Assembly (NCBI GenBank): GCA_024685655.1
Contig: JAIKVO010000253.1
Span: 1 to 44,288, forward strand
DNA: 44,288 nucleotides
Origin: Treponemataceae bacterium
GTDB taxonomy: Bacteria > Spirochaetota > Spirochaetia > Treponematales > Treponemataceae
Direction: 5' to 3'
Shown here: positions 10,239 to 17,627 of the stretch, piece after piece
How the letters are laid out: the number at the start of each line of letters is the position of its first letter
Position numbering within the stretch: the first letter of the stretch is position 1
The notes under the pieces: model-generated
Seen by the model: the letters and a program-made list of their open reading frames with translations, nothing else
The model's database searches: none
What the model was told of the DNA's origin: nothing
Translations under genes and position numbers: made by a program

Positions 10239-10438
10239 TACTCTAAATCTCCTGATAAAAATCTTGGATTCTTAGCTTTATAGTTCAGAATCTAGTTTGC
10301 CAAGCACCCAATATTAACTATATTTGATATTCTGGAGTAGCGCAAGGAAAATTAAACGATTTATCTTTTGTTTATACGGCATTTTTTTTGTAGGGGGGAT
10401 TGGCGGCAAGCCCTGTTGCATTTAATTCGTAAAAAAAC

Positions 10439-10499
10439 TTGACAAGTTCTAAAAGAAAGATTTATTATAAAATAAATGACATATTAACATATAATGTCA
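10439..10499 (+). promoter_or_regulatory. Candidate promoter and dyad upstream of the 186-aa exported protein
   Basis: TTGACA at 10439-10444 is followed after 17-18 bp by the AT-rich TTATTA/TATTAT (10462-10468), which could act as -35 and -10. Immediately downstream, TGACAT (10477-10482) and ATGTCA (10494-10499) form a dyad of operator size. The remainder of the 320-bp gap between the divergent genes is AT-rich and shows no ORF. Confidence 0.45.
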
Positions 10500-10558
10500 A
10501 GCTGTGGTAAAAAATGTTTCTCACTTTTAAAGTGTTTATTGCATAATGAGGTAACCCC

Positions 10559-11119
10559 ATGAGAAAACTTTTATCCACCATTGTAGTTTTTTTCTTTAGC
10601 ACTGTACTATTCGGACAAACCTTACATACTCTTCAATCAGATGCGGTAGAACTTGATGTAACAATGTATAACATCCTTTTTCAAAGATACCCTGCTGAAA
10701 TTGAAGAATTGAAGAAAAACGGAATAGATTTGTCTTCGCCAAAATCTTCGCCAAAAGAACGATATTATGTCTTTATTGATGATGATTTGGCGTTCGTTAT
10801 GGATTCCAAGAAAGAATTGATAACCATACTTGGAAATGATGCTATATCATATGGTGTTCCAAGTGAGATCCCTGAACTGGAAAACTTGATTATGATTACC
10901 AGAAACGGTGTTTCGCTGACAGCATTCCAAGATGCGATATATCCTATGACTAAAGAATTTGTCGATGAAATAAATCGCTGTTACCCTGACGATGCAAAAG
11001 AGCTTTCTGAAAAAGGCTACGACAACGAAACGCTGATAGACGGCTATTTTGAATCATTTATTACGATAACCGTTCGTATAATACATGATGTTGACGGAAA
11101 TATAATACACATACTTTAA
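10559..11119 (+). CDS. Small exported protein of unknown function
   Basis: The 186-aa protein begins with a typical signal peptide (basic MRKL, hydrophobic core to about residue 18, then FGQ). The mature part is acidic and shows no motif I recognise. It contains two similar segments, ITILGNDA...VPSE and ITVRIIHDVDG, which could be beta-rich repeats. A GAGGTAA sequence just before the ATG could serve as ribosome site. It stands alone between the receptor gene and a convergent exported protein, so context gives no function. Confidence 0.65.
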   Translation: MRKLLSTIVVFFFSTVLFGQTLHTLQSDAVELDVTMYNILFQRYPAEIEELKKNGIDLSSPKSSPKERYYVFIDDDLAFVMDSKKELITILGNDAISYGVPSEIPELENLIMITRNGVSLTAFQDAIYPMTKEFVDEINRCYPDDAKELSEKGYDNETLIDGYFESFITITVRIIHDVDGNIIHIL

Positions 11120-11172
11120 GGTGATGATTTCAAAAAGTTCTTTGAGTAAGGTTTTCCGGCTAAATCACAGAC

Positions 11173-12021
11173 CTATTCCATTGCCCCGACTTTTTTCTCG
11201 ACTTTCTCACGGTTTATCATGTAATAGTAATAGCCATAGCCTGCGTCATTTAGTTTTTTTATATATTTTATGAGGCGGCTTTCTGGTAGAATTCTTTCCG
11301 CTATTGCAAGATATTCTGCAGCCTTTTCGTATTTTTTTTGATCGTAATATGACTGAGACAAATACATGTTTGTCATGAATTTTTCGCCTTTTGTAGAAGC
11401 ATTCTGATATGCAAGCTCAAAGTTCGAGTATGCTTTTTTCGTGCTGCCCCCTGCTATTCCCGGTGCATGATAGTACCATTGAGCAAGACCGGAGTACGCA
11501 AATGCGACCGATGAATCTATTTCGGTTGCTTTTACAAAAAAATCTTTTATTTTAAGTCCATAGGACATTATTTCGCCCATAGTCATATAGCTAAGTCCAC
11601 AAGATATTATTTCTGCCGTGGTGCAGTATAAGTATGCCGAAACTCCGCTATCTTTTTTGTGGTTTTCAATCCATTGTGCGGCTTTTTCGACTTTTGGAGT
11701 GATGAATGTCTTTATCTCCGGGTCTTTGGGGTCTATCTGGTACATGTGCGAGATTATTTCGGTCGCAAGAAGATTGTCTATAATGATTTTTGCCTGCTCG
11801 GAAAAGCTGTTCGTGTCAGCATAGGTCTGTTTATCTTCCAGATATTTTTTTGAAGCAGAAAGTGCATCTTTGTCTGAAAGACATGTGAATTCAATTCTAT
11901 CGTCTATAATGCTCTTAATTGTCTCTATTTCTTTGTTCGTGAGTGATGGAACTGCGATTGCAACCGCAGCTGATGCGATAAGCATTATGCAGATAATAAG
12001 CTTTCTCATTCGGTTTTTCAT
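11173..12021 (-). CDS. Exported TPR-like protein
   Basis: The 282-aa protein has a signal peptide (MRKLIICIMLIASAAVAIA, residues about 4-23). The C-terminal half is helical with TPR-like spacing: AYSGLAQWYYHAPG, AYSNFELAYQNAS, NMYLSQSYYDQKKYEKAAEYLAIAE. TPR proteins scaffold protein contacts, and this one would work outside the cytoplasmic membrane. It is transcribed toward the 186-aa exported protein. Specific role unknown. Confidence 0.7.
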   Translation of the reverse strand: MKNRMRKLIICIMLIASAAVAIAVPSLTNKEIETIKSIIDDRIEFTCLSDKDALSASKKYLEDKQTYADTNSFSEQAKIIIDNLLATEIISHMYQIDPKDPEIKTFITPKVEKAAQWIENHKKDSGVSAYLYCTTAEIISCGLSYMTMGEIMSYGLKIKDFFVKATEIDSSVAFAYSGLAQWYYHAPGIAGGSTKKAYSNFELAYQNASTKGEKFMTNMYLSQSYYDQKKYEKAAEYLAIAERILPESRLIKYIKKLNDAGYGYYYYMINREKVEKKVGAME

Positions 12022-12370
12022 AGGACGATATTAACAAAACGGACTGTTTGTTTCAATGGCAGCGAACCATCCGCAATATAACTAAGTCTCATATGTATAA
12101 AAACACTTGTCATTGCTTTCGCTGTCACCCTGTGTGCGATAGCCAGTTTGCGTGAGGAAATTATCATTTATTTATAGATGGTTTTAGATATTTTGATAAA
12201 ATTGTATAATATATTATAAAACATATAAATATAAAACTATTATCAATCAGATAGTTGCATTTTTTAGCATATCATTTTAGAATATTACGTATAAAATTGT
12301 AGGCAGTTTGTTGGCTGCCGCCATAAAAAAGCGTACAAAAATTAACACGTTGGCTGTGCCGGGGGTCAAT
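12022..12370. other. AT-rich junction between host chromosome and integrase gene
   Basis: No ORF or tRNA is visible here. The left attachment site should lie in this stretch, because integrase is the first phage gene, but its partner site is not in the window. The sequence ATAAAATTGTA occurs twice, at 12196-12206 and 12291-12301, and could be an arm-type integrase site or chance in AT-rich DNA. Confidence 0.4.
12193..12220 (+). promoter_or_regulatory. Candidate integrase promoter
   Basis: TTGATA (12193-12198) and TATAAA (12215-12220) are separated by 16 bp. This fits a sigma-70 promoter about 150 bp upstream of the integrase start. The surrounding DNA is very AT-rich, so a chance match is possible. 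Confidence 0.35.
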
Positions 12371-13429
12371 ATGAGCGTAAAAATCCGAGAGCAGAGGGGA
12401 AAACTTTACCTCGATATTTATCAGAATGGAGAAAGAAAATGGGAATCACTCCACATTACTTTGAGCGATGACAAAAAGCAGAATAAGGAGCTGTACAGGC
12501 TTGCCGAGGTCTGCCGTTCGAAGCGTGAGGCTCAGCTCCTTGCCGGAGAATGGGGCATAAGGACGGACGCGGAAAAAAGCATCTCCCTTGTATCATACCT
12601 TAAAAAACACGCATCCCGTCAGGTTAATCCAAGACCTATGATTGCGCTTATCAAGCATGTAGAGAGTTTTCCGGGTGGTGAGTCCGTTCTTATTGGTCAG
12701 GTTACGCCGAAATGGATTGAGGATTTTCAGGCGAATCTGCTTACCGCGAAAATGAGGAACGGAAAGCAGATTTCGCAGACCAGCGTCGGATCATATATGA
12801 AGCTTGTGAAAACCGTGTTCAAAAAAGCTTTGTCTGACGGAATAATAAGCAAGGATCCAGTAGCTGGCGTTTCATTGGTTAAAGTCGTAGACCCGGAGAT
12901 GGTGTTTCTGAACGCAGATGAAGTAAGACAATTTGCGGGGGTAGTTCCTGAATCGGATTTTGAGAAGGAAATTCGAAGAACGTTCCTTTTCGGCTGCCTC
13001 ACAGGTCTGCGCGTATCCGATCTTGAATCGCTGACTTGGGGGATGATTGAGCGGAATCCGCCGCAGATAATAAAACGGCAGGAAAAGACGCATAATCCTG
13101 TTTATGTTCCGCTCAATAAAAGCGCGTGTGCTCTGATTTTTGACGGAAAAGAGCATTTGCCAGATGAGCTTGTATTTTCTTTGGCAACCGATAAAACTAA
13201 AACCTACCGTATTCTGAAAAACATTGCGGCAAAAGCGGGAATAATGAAAAAAATAGGTTGGCACACGGCGCGGCGCACGTTCGCTACTCTCACGCTCGGA
13301 TATGGCGCGGATGCAGTGACCGTCGCCCGGCTTCTGGGGCATTCCGGCCTTAGCCAGGTAATGAAATACGCTAAGGCCACTGATGAGATGAAAAGGCGTG
13401 CTGTGGAAGCCCTGCCGGATTTGCTGTAA
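12371..13429 (+). CDS. int: Tyrosine recombinase, phage integrase
   Basis: I place the start at ATG 12371, which has GGGGG 5 nt upstream. An in-frame TTG further upstream lacks such a site. The 352-aa protein has an N-terminal arm-binding and core-binding part (to about 170) and a catalytic domain. The full catalytic set is visible: R214 (TGLRVSDLE), H298 and R301 (HTARR), H324 (GHSG) and Y333 (KYAKA). It would catalyse site-specific insertion and, with an excisionase, excision of this prophage. It marks the left end of the phage genome and converges on the toxin-antitoxin pair. Confidence 0.95.
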   Translation: MSVKIREQRGKLYLDIYQNGERKWESLHITLSDDKKQNKELYRLAEVCRSKREAQLLAGEWGIRTDAEKSISLVSYLKKHASRQVNPRPMIALIKHVESFPGGESVLIGQVTPKWIEDFQANLLTAKMRNGKQISQTSVGSYMKLVKTVFKKALSDGIISKDPVAGVSLVKVVDPEMVFLNADEVRQFAGVVPESDFEKEIRRTFLFGCLTGLRVSDLESLTWGMIERNPPQIIKRQEKTHNPVYVPLNKSACALIFDGKEHLPDELVFSLATDKTKTYRILKNIAAKAGIMKKIGWHTARRTFATLTLGYGADAVTVARLLGHSGLSQVMKYAKATDEMKRRAVEALPDLL

Positions 13430-13432
13430 TAA

Positions 13433-13810
13433 TTATGCGATAAAATCACCGACATCACAACCGAGCGCGGCAGCAAGCTTTTTTGCCGTCCTTGCTCCTA
13501 TAGGGCGTTTTCCGGCTTCAATAAGAGAGATGTTAGGGATTGCAATGCCGGTTTTCTCGGAAAGCTCTTTCTGCGTCCAGCCTTTGTTCTCCCTGCGGAT
13601 TACAAGGTGGTCGCCCGGTGTCATCCTTGCGGCAATTTCCTTCATAATCTCACTGTCTTCGGAGTCTATATAATCATCGTCAGAATCTTCCTTTGTGTCA
13701 TAGGAGAACTTCATGCCCGGATATTCACGGCGGAGCGTTGCCTGCACAAGATCAAGTCCAGTTCCGTACATCTGAAGCTTAATATGGTGCTTGCTCTCTA
13801 CTGCCAACAT
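13433..13810 (-). CDS. higA: HigA-like antitoxin (C-terminal XRE HTH)
   Basis: ATG at 13810 has a strong GGAGG 8 nt upstream, better than the ATG five codons earlier. The 125-aa protein has an acidic N-terminal half and a C-terminal Cro/CI-type helix-turn-helix (about 65-122: GWTQKELSEKTGIAIPNISLIEAGKRP). It starts inside the last codons of the toxin gene, the toxin-first order of HigBA modules. It should neutralise the toxin and repress the operon. Its stop is 3 bp from the convergent integrase stop. Confidence 0.82.
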   Translation of the reverse strand: MLAVESKHHIKLQMYGTGLDLVQATLRREYPGMKFSYDTKEDSDDDYIDSEDSEIMKEIAARMTPGDHLVIRRENKGWTQKELSEKTGIAIPNISLIEAGKRPIGARTAKKLAAALGCDVGDFIA

Positions 13811-14078
13811 AGTATACCTCCACAATAATCTCGTTTTTTTCTGCCGTCCAACAGGCTACCCAGCTGTAGCCGAGGTGGCAATGGTACAAGTCTTTACCAA
13901 GGTCAGAAAAGTTAGGCCAGCTCTTCTGAATCGGACCGGTTCTACGGATATCGGAAACAAGCTCATAGAATTTGTTCTGCATTTTTTCAGGCATTTTTGC
14001 TATCTGCTTCTCTATTTTGCGTTTCCAAATAACCCTGTATTTGTTTTTCTTTTCCCCAGTATTGAGTTCTTGTTCCAT
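13779..14078 (-). CDS. higB: HigB/RelE-like toxin
   Basis: The 99-aa basic protein fits the RelE/ParE superfamily: KRKIEKQIAKMPEKMQNKF, then LGKDLYHCHLGYSWVACWT and VEVYYVGSREQAPY. This matches phage-derived Gp49-like HigB proteins. Family members usually cleave mRNA at the ribosome. Which residues are catalytic cannot be decided here. The last 32 bases overlap the antitoxin gene, so translation is probably coupled. Location between integrase and repressor suggests a prophage maintenance or phage-exclusion role. Confidence 0.8.
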   Translation of the reverse strand: MEQELNTGEKKNKYRVIWKRKIEKQIAKMPEKMQNKFYELVSDIRRTGPIQKSWPNFSDLGKDLYHCHLGYSWVACWTAEKNEIIVEVYYVGSREQAPY

Positions 14079-14157
14079 AAGTAAATATTATCATTTTTGA
14101 TAATATTGTCAAGCAGATGAGATATGATATCAATGACTCCTCGAATAATACTTAATA

Positions 14158-14267
14158 TTAAATTTAAATATTAATATAAATTCTAAATTTAAATATAAAT
14201 TTAAATACAAGTTGAGATATGTCATACATACCCTATCGATAGCCTATGGATAGGCTATCGAAAATAA
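14158..14267. repeat. 11-bp periodic array between higB and the repressor
   Basis: Four clear 11-bp units follow one another: ATACATACCCT (14224-14234), ATCGATAGCCT (14235), ATGGATAGGCT (14246) and ATCGAAAATAA (14257). A related unit precedes them at 14213, and further AT-rich units with similar period extend back to about 14158. The stretch 14210-14229 matches 19 of 20 bases of the reverse complement of 44269-44288, the right edge of the window. The 308-bp gap contains no gene. Confidence 0.7.
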
Positions 14268-14386
14268 GCGTGGAATGTGTGTTTTTTTCTGTTTTTCTTG
14301 CTTTTTTATATGATTTTCTGCAAACTTAAGCGAAAATTCAGCGGTTTTATATGATTTTTACGCTTTATCCTACCAGATGCGGAGAT

Positions 14387-14773
14387 TCAGCCAATATTTT
14401 GTGTGCTTTCCTTTTCCAATTTAAAGCACAGTGCCTTATACGCCTCTACGTTGTTCCTGATTATTTCCTGATACTCTTGCGGAAGCCTGTTGATGTCCTC
14501 GGCAAGCGTGATGACTTCCGTGGGGAGAGAGTTTGAAAAAGATGAATTTGTTTTTAGATTATTACCAGTTAAGAGCCATTCTAAAGGTATATTAAGATAT
14601 TCTGCAATATGATAGGCAATATCAGCACCTGGAATACTTCCTCGATTTGCCCAGGAAGTAAACGGTTGTAGTGAAATTCCTACAGCATCTGCAACTGCTT
14701 TTCGTTTTATATTTCGTTCTTTAAGGATTGAATCAATCCTTAAAACTATATCTTTCCCCTTTATTTCAGTCAT
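14387..14773 (-). CDS. Phage repressor (XRE/Cro-CI family)
   Basis: I choose the ATG at 14773 (MTEIKGKD) with GAAGAT upstream. A longer frame to 14830 would run through the operators. The 128-aa protein has an N-terminal HTH (about 10-65: KRKAVADAVGISLQPFTSWANRGSIPG) and the IAEYLNIPLEWLLTG segment usual after such domains. The C-terminal tail is short and lacks a LexA-like peptidase, so induction may depend on the antirepressor rather than RecA-driven self-cleavage. It is divergent from the early operon across three operators and should maintain lysogeny. Confidence 0.82.
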   Translation of the reverse strand: MTEIKGKDIVLRIDSILKERNIKRKAVADAVGISLQPFTSWANRGSIPGADIAYHIAEYLNIPLEWLLTGNNLKTNSSFSNSLPTEVITLAEDINRLPQEYQEIIRNNVEAYKALCFKLEKESTQNIG

Positions 14774-14796
14774 ATTTTTATCTTCGGCAAAAAAAA

Positions 14797-14874
14797 TCAA
14801 CAAAAGGTTGAAATTTTGCTTGACAATCAACCAAAAGATTGTATACTTGAATCATAAATCACCAATTGGTTGAT
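14797..14874. promoter_or_regulatory. Three dyad operators of the phage switch
   Basis: Site 1 is TCAACaaaagGTTGA (14797-14811). Site 2 is CAATCaaccaaaaGATTG (14824-14841) and lies between the -35 and -10 of the rightward promoter. Site 3 is ATCaCCAATTGGttGAT (14858-14874). All share CAACCAA/TTGGTTG-like half sites and sit between repressor and early operon, as expected for lambda-like control. Occupation of site 2 would block the early promoter. Confidence 0.75.
14820..14847 (+). promoter_or_regulatory. Rightward early promoter
   Basis: A perfect TTGACA (14820-14825) and TATACT (14842-14847) are separated by 16 bp, with an operator dyad in the spacer. Transcription would begin near 14854 and give a leader of about 425 nt before the antirepressor gene. 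Confidence 0.8.
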
Positions 14875-14881
14875 TTTTTTT

Positions 14882-15253
14882 GAACAGGGTACCCTGTTCG
14901 CAGGTCTTGACAAAGCCCTGCGAAAACAATCCCCATTCCCACCCGGATTGTTTTCAGAACCTCTAATCTTGCCGGAGATTGGAGTATGAACTTGTAATTC
15001 TGAGGTCTTTAAGACAGGCGGTTTTTTCCCGGCAGATTTAACCGCACCCGTGAACTCCGAAGCGGTAACTGTTTTGAAAGACCTCTTTTTTTTAACTTCT
15101 GCAGGAAAGTATTCCTGCTCTCGGCGGCTGGCTACCGTCGCGGAGGCAAAGTCTCTCAGAAACAGAAAGAACCCATGAACCAAGGGGGCGTTCCGAATCT
15201 GAGAGCGGAACAATCTGCAAAGCCAGCAGAACCCCTTGATTTATGGGTTTTTT
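14882..15253 (+). ncRNA. Structured early leader with stacked hairpins and two terminator-like stems
   Basis: The leader contains, in order: the 18-bp palindrome GAACAGGGTACCCTGTTC (14882-14899); a stem CGCAGG/CCTGCG (14899-14922); a perfect 10-bp stem AAAACAATCC/GGATTGTTTT (14923-14954); a stem at 14961-14984; and a large stem GAGGTCTTT/AAAGACCTC (15002-15085) ending in eight T residues. A stem CTCTCAG/CTGAGAG (15153-15205) and AACCC/GGGTT plus six T (15230-15253) follow. Two terminator-like elements before the first early gene imply attenuation or antitermination, possibly by the leader RNA itself, as with HK022 put sites. No convincing peptide is encoded. Confidence 0.55.
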
Positions 15254-15278
15254 ATTTCTCGCATAAGGAGAAAAGGAT

Positions 15279-16016
15279 ATGGCAGAAAAGAAAACGACTA
15301 CCGGAATCCAAGCAGTACAGAAATGGGAAAATGCCGAATTCGGTTCTGTCCGTACTGTAATGCAGAATGAAGATCCGTGGTTTGTCGCAACGGACATTGC
15401 GAAGATTCTTGGCTTCAAACAAGCAAATGATATGACCAAGAGGCTTGATGAAGATGAAAAGGGTCGGACGATTAGTCCGACCCTGAGAGGAAATCAGAAA
15501 GTCCAAATTATAAATGAAAGCGGACTTTACCATGCAATTTTTATGAGCCGCAAAGACGAGGCTAAATCTTTTCGCCGCTGGGTAACGAACGATGTTCTTC
15601 CCGCGATCCGCAGGACGGGCAACTACACGGCTTCGCCTGTCGTAAACCTCCGGGATATGGCGTTTACGCTGCAGAAAGTCAGCGAGAGGGTGTCAGCTTT
15701 GGAGCAGAACGCGGTAAAACGCTTCGCGGCTATTCCTGTATGTCAGCCTGTTACGTCTGACATCGCGGATTTCACGACGGAGCTTGTGGGTTCCCGCGAG
15801 AAGGTTGTGAGTCTTGTGAAGAAAGTCGCGGAAGAGAACGGCATGTCAGCCCGCGAGGTATGGACAGACCTTTACAGAGGCTACGAGAAAGCTTCCGGGA
15901 TTCCGCTTTTCAAATGCGCCAAGGCTCTGGACATAAGCATAATCTCGTTCGTGGACATGATCGGGCGCATGGAGAGCTTCAAGAAGTTCGCGGAGCAGGT
16001 GCTCTGGTTCGTCTAG
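15279..16016 (+). CDS. Bro-N domain phage antirepressor
   Basis: The 245-aa protein opens with a BRO N-terminal domain (about 12-115: VRTVMQNEDPWFVATDIAKILGFKQ, LYHAIFMSRKDEAKSFRRWVTNDVLPAIRRTG), as in phage antirepressors. The C-terminal part resembles the DNA- or protein-binding tail of Ant-like proteins, with a predicted helix around 120-145. It is the first gene of the early operon and has an AAGGAGAAAAGG ribosome site. It probably antagonises the divergent repressor and promotes the lytic switch. Confidence 0.85.
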   Translation: MAEKKTTTGIQAVQKWENAEFGSVRTVMQNEDPWFVATDIAKILGFKQANDMTKRLDEDEKGRTISPTLRGNQKVQIINESGLYHAIFMSRKDEAKSFRRWVTNDVLPAIRRTGNYTASPVVNLRDMAFTLQKVSERVSALEQNAVKRFAAIPVCQPVTSDIADFTTELVGSREKVVSLVKKVAEENGMSAREVWTDLYRGYEKASGIPLFKCAKALDISIISFVDMIGRMESFKKFAEQVLWFV

Positions 16017-16020
16017 GCAT

Positions 16021-16043
16021 AAAAAAAACGCCCTGTCAGGGCG
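16021..16043 (-). terminator. Leftward-oriented intrinsic terminator after the antirepressor
   Basis: CGCCCTG/CAGGGCG (16029-16043) forms a perfect 7-bp stem. On the minus strand it is followed by eight T residues (16021-16028), so it is canonical only for leftward transcription. On the plus strand the A tract precedes the stem and no U run follows. It directly abuts the antirepressor stop. Confidence 0.55.
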
Positions 16044-16069
16044 GTTGCAAATAAAGGGTAAAGGAGAAT

Positions 16070-16107
16070 CCCCGCGCTCACGGGTCTTGACAATTTGTGG
16101 CGCGGGG
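16070..16107 (+). other. Hairpin presenting GGTCTTGACAA
   Basis: CCCCGCG (16070-16076) pairs perfectly with CGCGGGG (16101-16107). The loop holds GGTCTTGACAA (16083-16093), and the same 11-mer recurs in the early leader hairpin at 14903-14913. It could be a protein-binding RNA element upstream of the 50-aa gene. Confidence 0.4.
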
Positions 16108-16121
16108 CAAGCGCAAAGCTT

Positions 16122-16274
16122 ATGAGTGATGTTAACGAAAAAGACGCTGTTAGTAAAGACGGTACGAAAGAGAACAATAGGCTTATGGACCTGATAAAGG
16201 CAGTGAGCGCAGTCGGGTTCCGCGTCGTGAATATTAAGACGAACGGCACGGATTTTGAACTTATGGTTCGTTGA
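16122..16274 (+). CDS. Small phage protein, 50 aa, unknown
   Basis: The frame starts MSDVNEKDAVSKDG and ends in GFRVVNIKTNGTDFELMVR. The acidic N-terminus and beta-strand-like end look protein-like rather than random. No strong Shine-Dalgarno is visible, and a hairpin lies just upstream. It fills the gap between the antirepressor and the following unknown gene in the same direction. Confidence 0.5.
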   Translation: MSDVNEKDAVSKDGTKENNRLMDLIKAVSAVGFRVVNIKTNGTDFELMVR

Positions 16275-16320
16275 TGCGGATTGAAACAGGGGCGGATGCC
16301 CCTGCGGGAGGGAAATGGTC

Positions 16321-16662
16321 ATGGATGACATTGAAAAAAATGAGTTTCCGAGGATGCTTTTCGAGGCATTCGCGGGCGGAGTGACAAGCAGGGCGACATT
16401 CGTGTCTCTGTTCTCCGCATGGCAGAAACGGCACGGAATGAACTTCGACTGCAAGGGTATAGGGACGCGCGGCAGGGTCGAGCTTTCGTACAGGAACGCA
16501 TCCGGGGTGCTGGATGGCGGAAAAGTGTATTTCCACATAAACGGCAGGCTTGGACGTGGTACGAAAGGCTCCGCTTCAAGTGTGTTCGAATTCCGCCGCA
16601 AGGTAGATTTCGCACTGTGCCGTGATACGGAAAGGAGAAAGAAAGAATGGGAACGGACGTAG
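16321..16662 (+). CDS. Unknown early phage protein, 113 aa
   Basis: GGGAGG lies about 9 nt upstream of ATG 16321. The in-frame ATG at 16315 is closer to it and less likely. The protein is basic in its second half and shows no known motif. It starts MDDIEKNEFPRMLFEAF and overlaps the next gene by 16 nt. GC content is high, as in the adjacent genes. Confidence 0.6.
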   Translation: MDDIEKNEFPRMLFEAFAGGVTSRATFVSLFSAWQKRHGMNFDCKGIGTRGRVELSYRNASGVLDGGKVYFHINGRLGRGTKGSASSVFEFRRKVDFALCRDTERRKKEWERT

Positions 16663-16913
16663 CGAGGCTAAACGAAAGACCGGTAAAGATAAACCGTGTG
16701 GCAGAGATGACTGGCTATTCGAAGGGGTACGTGTATCAGCTCGTAGCTTCCGGCCAGATACCTTACCACAAGAGAGGCGGTGTCGGCTCGAAATCCTCGG
16801 TGCTTTTCTTCGAGAGCGAGATTATCGACTGGATAAGGAACAAATGGGAATTCTCCCCGGCGCAGGACGATGTACACTCTCGTGCGGAGAAGATTGTCGG
16901 GGGGTTGGCATGA
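16647..16913 (+). CDS. Excisionase-like HTH protein
   Basis: The 88-aa protein carries a MerR/HTH_17-type winged helix: VAEMTGYSKGYVYQLVASGQIPYHKRG followed by FFESEIIDWIRNK. This is the pattern of excisionases and AlpA-like regulators. It may direct integrase toward excision or regulate early genes; context cannot separate these. GGAGAAAG precedes the ATG. The stop overlaps the nuclease start as ATGA. Confidence 0.75.
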   Translation: MGTDVARLNERPVKINRVAEMTGYSKGYVYQLVASGQIPYHKRGGVGSKSSVLFFESEIIDWIRNKWEFSPAQDDVHSRAEKIVGGLA

Positions 16914-17299
16914 TGCCTGGCATAAGACGAAGCGGAGTTCGTTCGTCCGGTTTGGAACCCAGAATCCGCGAGGCGGAGATACTGCGGCAGATCGAGGAAT
17001 GGCTTACTCTCCGGCGGATCTGGCACATGAGGTGCAACAACGCGGCGGGCAAGGCACAGAGCGGTCAGTTCATGAGGTCTTTCACCTGCAACGGTCATGC
17101 GGTCAACGGTGTTTCCGACATCTACGCAGTCAAGGACGGCATCTCAATCTGGATAGAGTGCAAGAAGCCTGTCGGCGGCAGAGTGTCTGACGCGCAGCGC
17201 AGGTTCCTTGATGCGATGAACAGAAACGGGGCTGTGGGAATCGTCGTGAACTCGATTGAAAGTCTTGAAGAGCAGCTTAAGGAAGCGGGGGTTATATGA
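16910..17299 (+). CDS. VRR-NUC domain nuclease
   Basis: The start is ATG 16910, coupled to the preceding stop. A longer frame from 16622 would overlap the HTH gene entirely and is rejected. The 129-aa protein carries the VRR-NUC/PD-(D/E)XK core: VNGVSDIYAV (catalytic Asp) and IWIECKKPVGG (E-x-K), preceded by a conserved helix with a Glu. Stand-alone VRR-NUC proteins are common in phage replication blocks and cut branched or flap DNA. Confidence 0.82.
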   Translation: MMPGIRRSGVRSSGLEPRIREAEILRQIEEWLTLRRIWHMRCNNAAGKAQSGQFMRSFTCNGHAVNGVSDIYAVKDGISIWIECKKPVGGRVSDAQRRFLDAMNRNGAVGIVVNSIESLEEQLKEAGVI

Positions 17300-17469
17300 G
17301 CTGGAAAGAAGCTCTGTACAAGATGACGGACATCATCAATACGGCTATACACGCGCTGAACGACATAAACGGAGATGATTCGAACTGCGTTGTCACGGTT
17401 CTGGAGCAGTGTACGGAACTAAGCAACATTATCTACGACGAACTTGACAAGGGGGAATTTGGAAAATGA
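17296..17469 (+). CDS. Small phage protein, 57 aa, unknown
   Basis: It begins MSWKEALYKMTDIINTA and is predicted largely helical and acidic. It overlaps both neighbours by ATGA junctions, which supports translation in the early operon. No motif recognised. Confidence 0.6.
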   Translation: MSWKEALYKMTDIINTAIHALNDINGDDSNCVVTVLEQCTELSNIIYDELDKGEFGK

Positions 17470-17627
17470 GCAAAGAAGATGCGGCAAAAATCAAAAAACA
17501 GGTGAAAAAGCTTGAATGCGCGGTTATGGCAATGGACGGCATTAACACGAACGAAAGCGATGCTGTTTCCGTCGTGCTCAGGGAGGTTGTTTTTGAGCTT
17601 GACATGATGTCGGAGGCAGACGCATGA
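17466..17627 (+). CDS. Small phage protein, 53 aa, unknown
   Basis: It begins MSKEDAAKIKKQVKKLE and is helical with a basic start and acidic end. It is coupled to the previous gene and to the HNH gene by ATGA overlaps. No motif recognised. Confidence 0.6.
   Translation: MSKEDAAKIKKQVKKLECAVMAMDGINTNESDAVSVVLREVVFELDMMSEADA

Noticed and set aside
15175-15360. 61-codon frame in the early leader overlapping the antirepressor start
   Set aside because: It lacks a ribosome site, spans two hairpins and a terminator-like stem, and reads into the antirepressor gene out of frame.
15846-16601. 251-codon leftward frame opposite the early genes
   Set aside because: It mirrors GC-rich forward genes, has no ribosome site and contains improbable His/Pro/Arg-rich text; treated as a shadow.
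16622-17299. Long 225-codon frame covering the HTH and nuclease region
   Set aside because: Its first 96 codons overlap a well-supported HTH gene in another frame; only the part from 16910 is the VRR-NUC gene.
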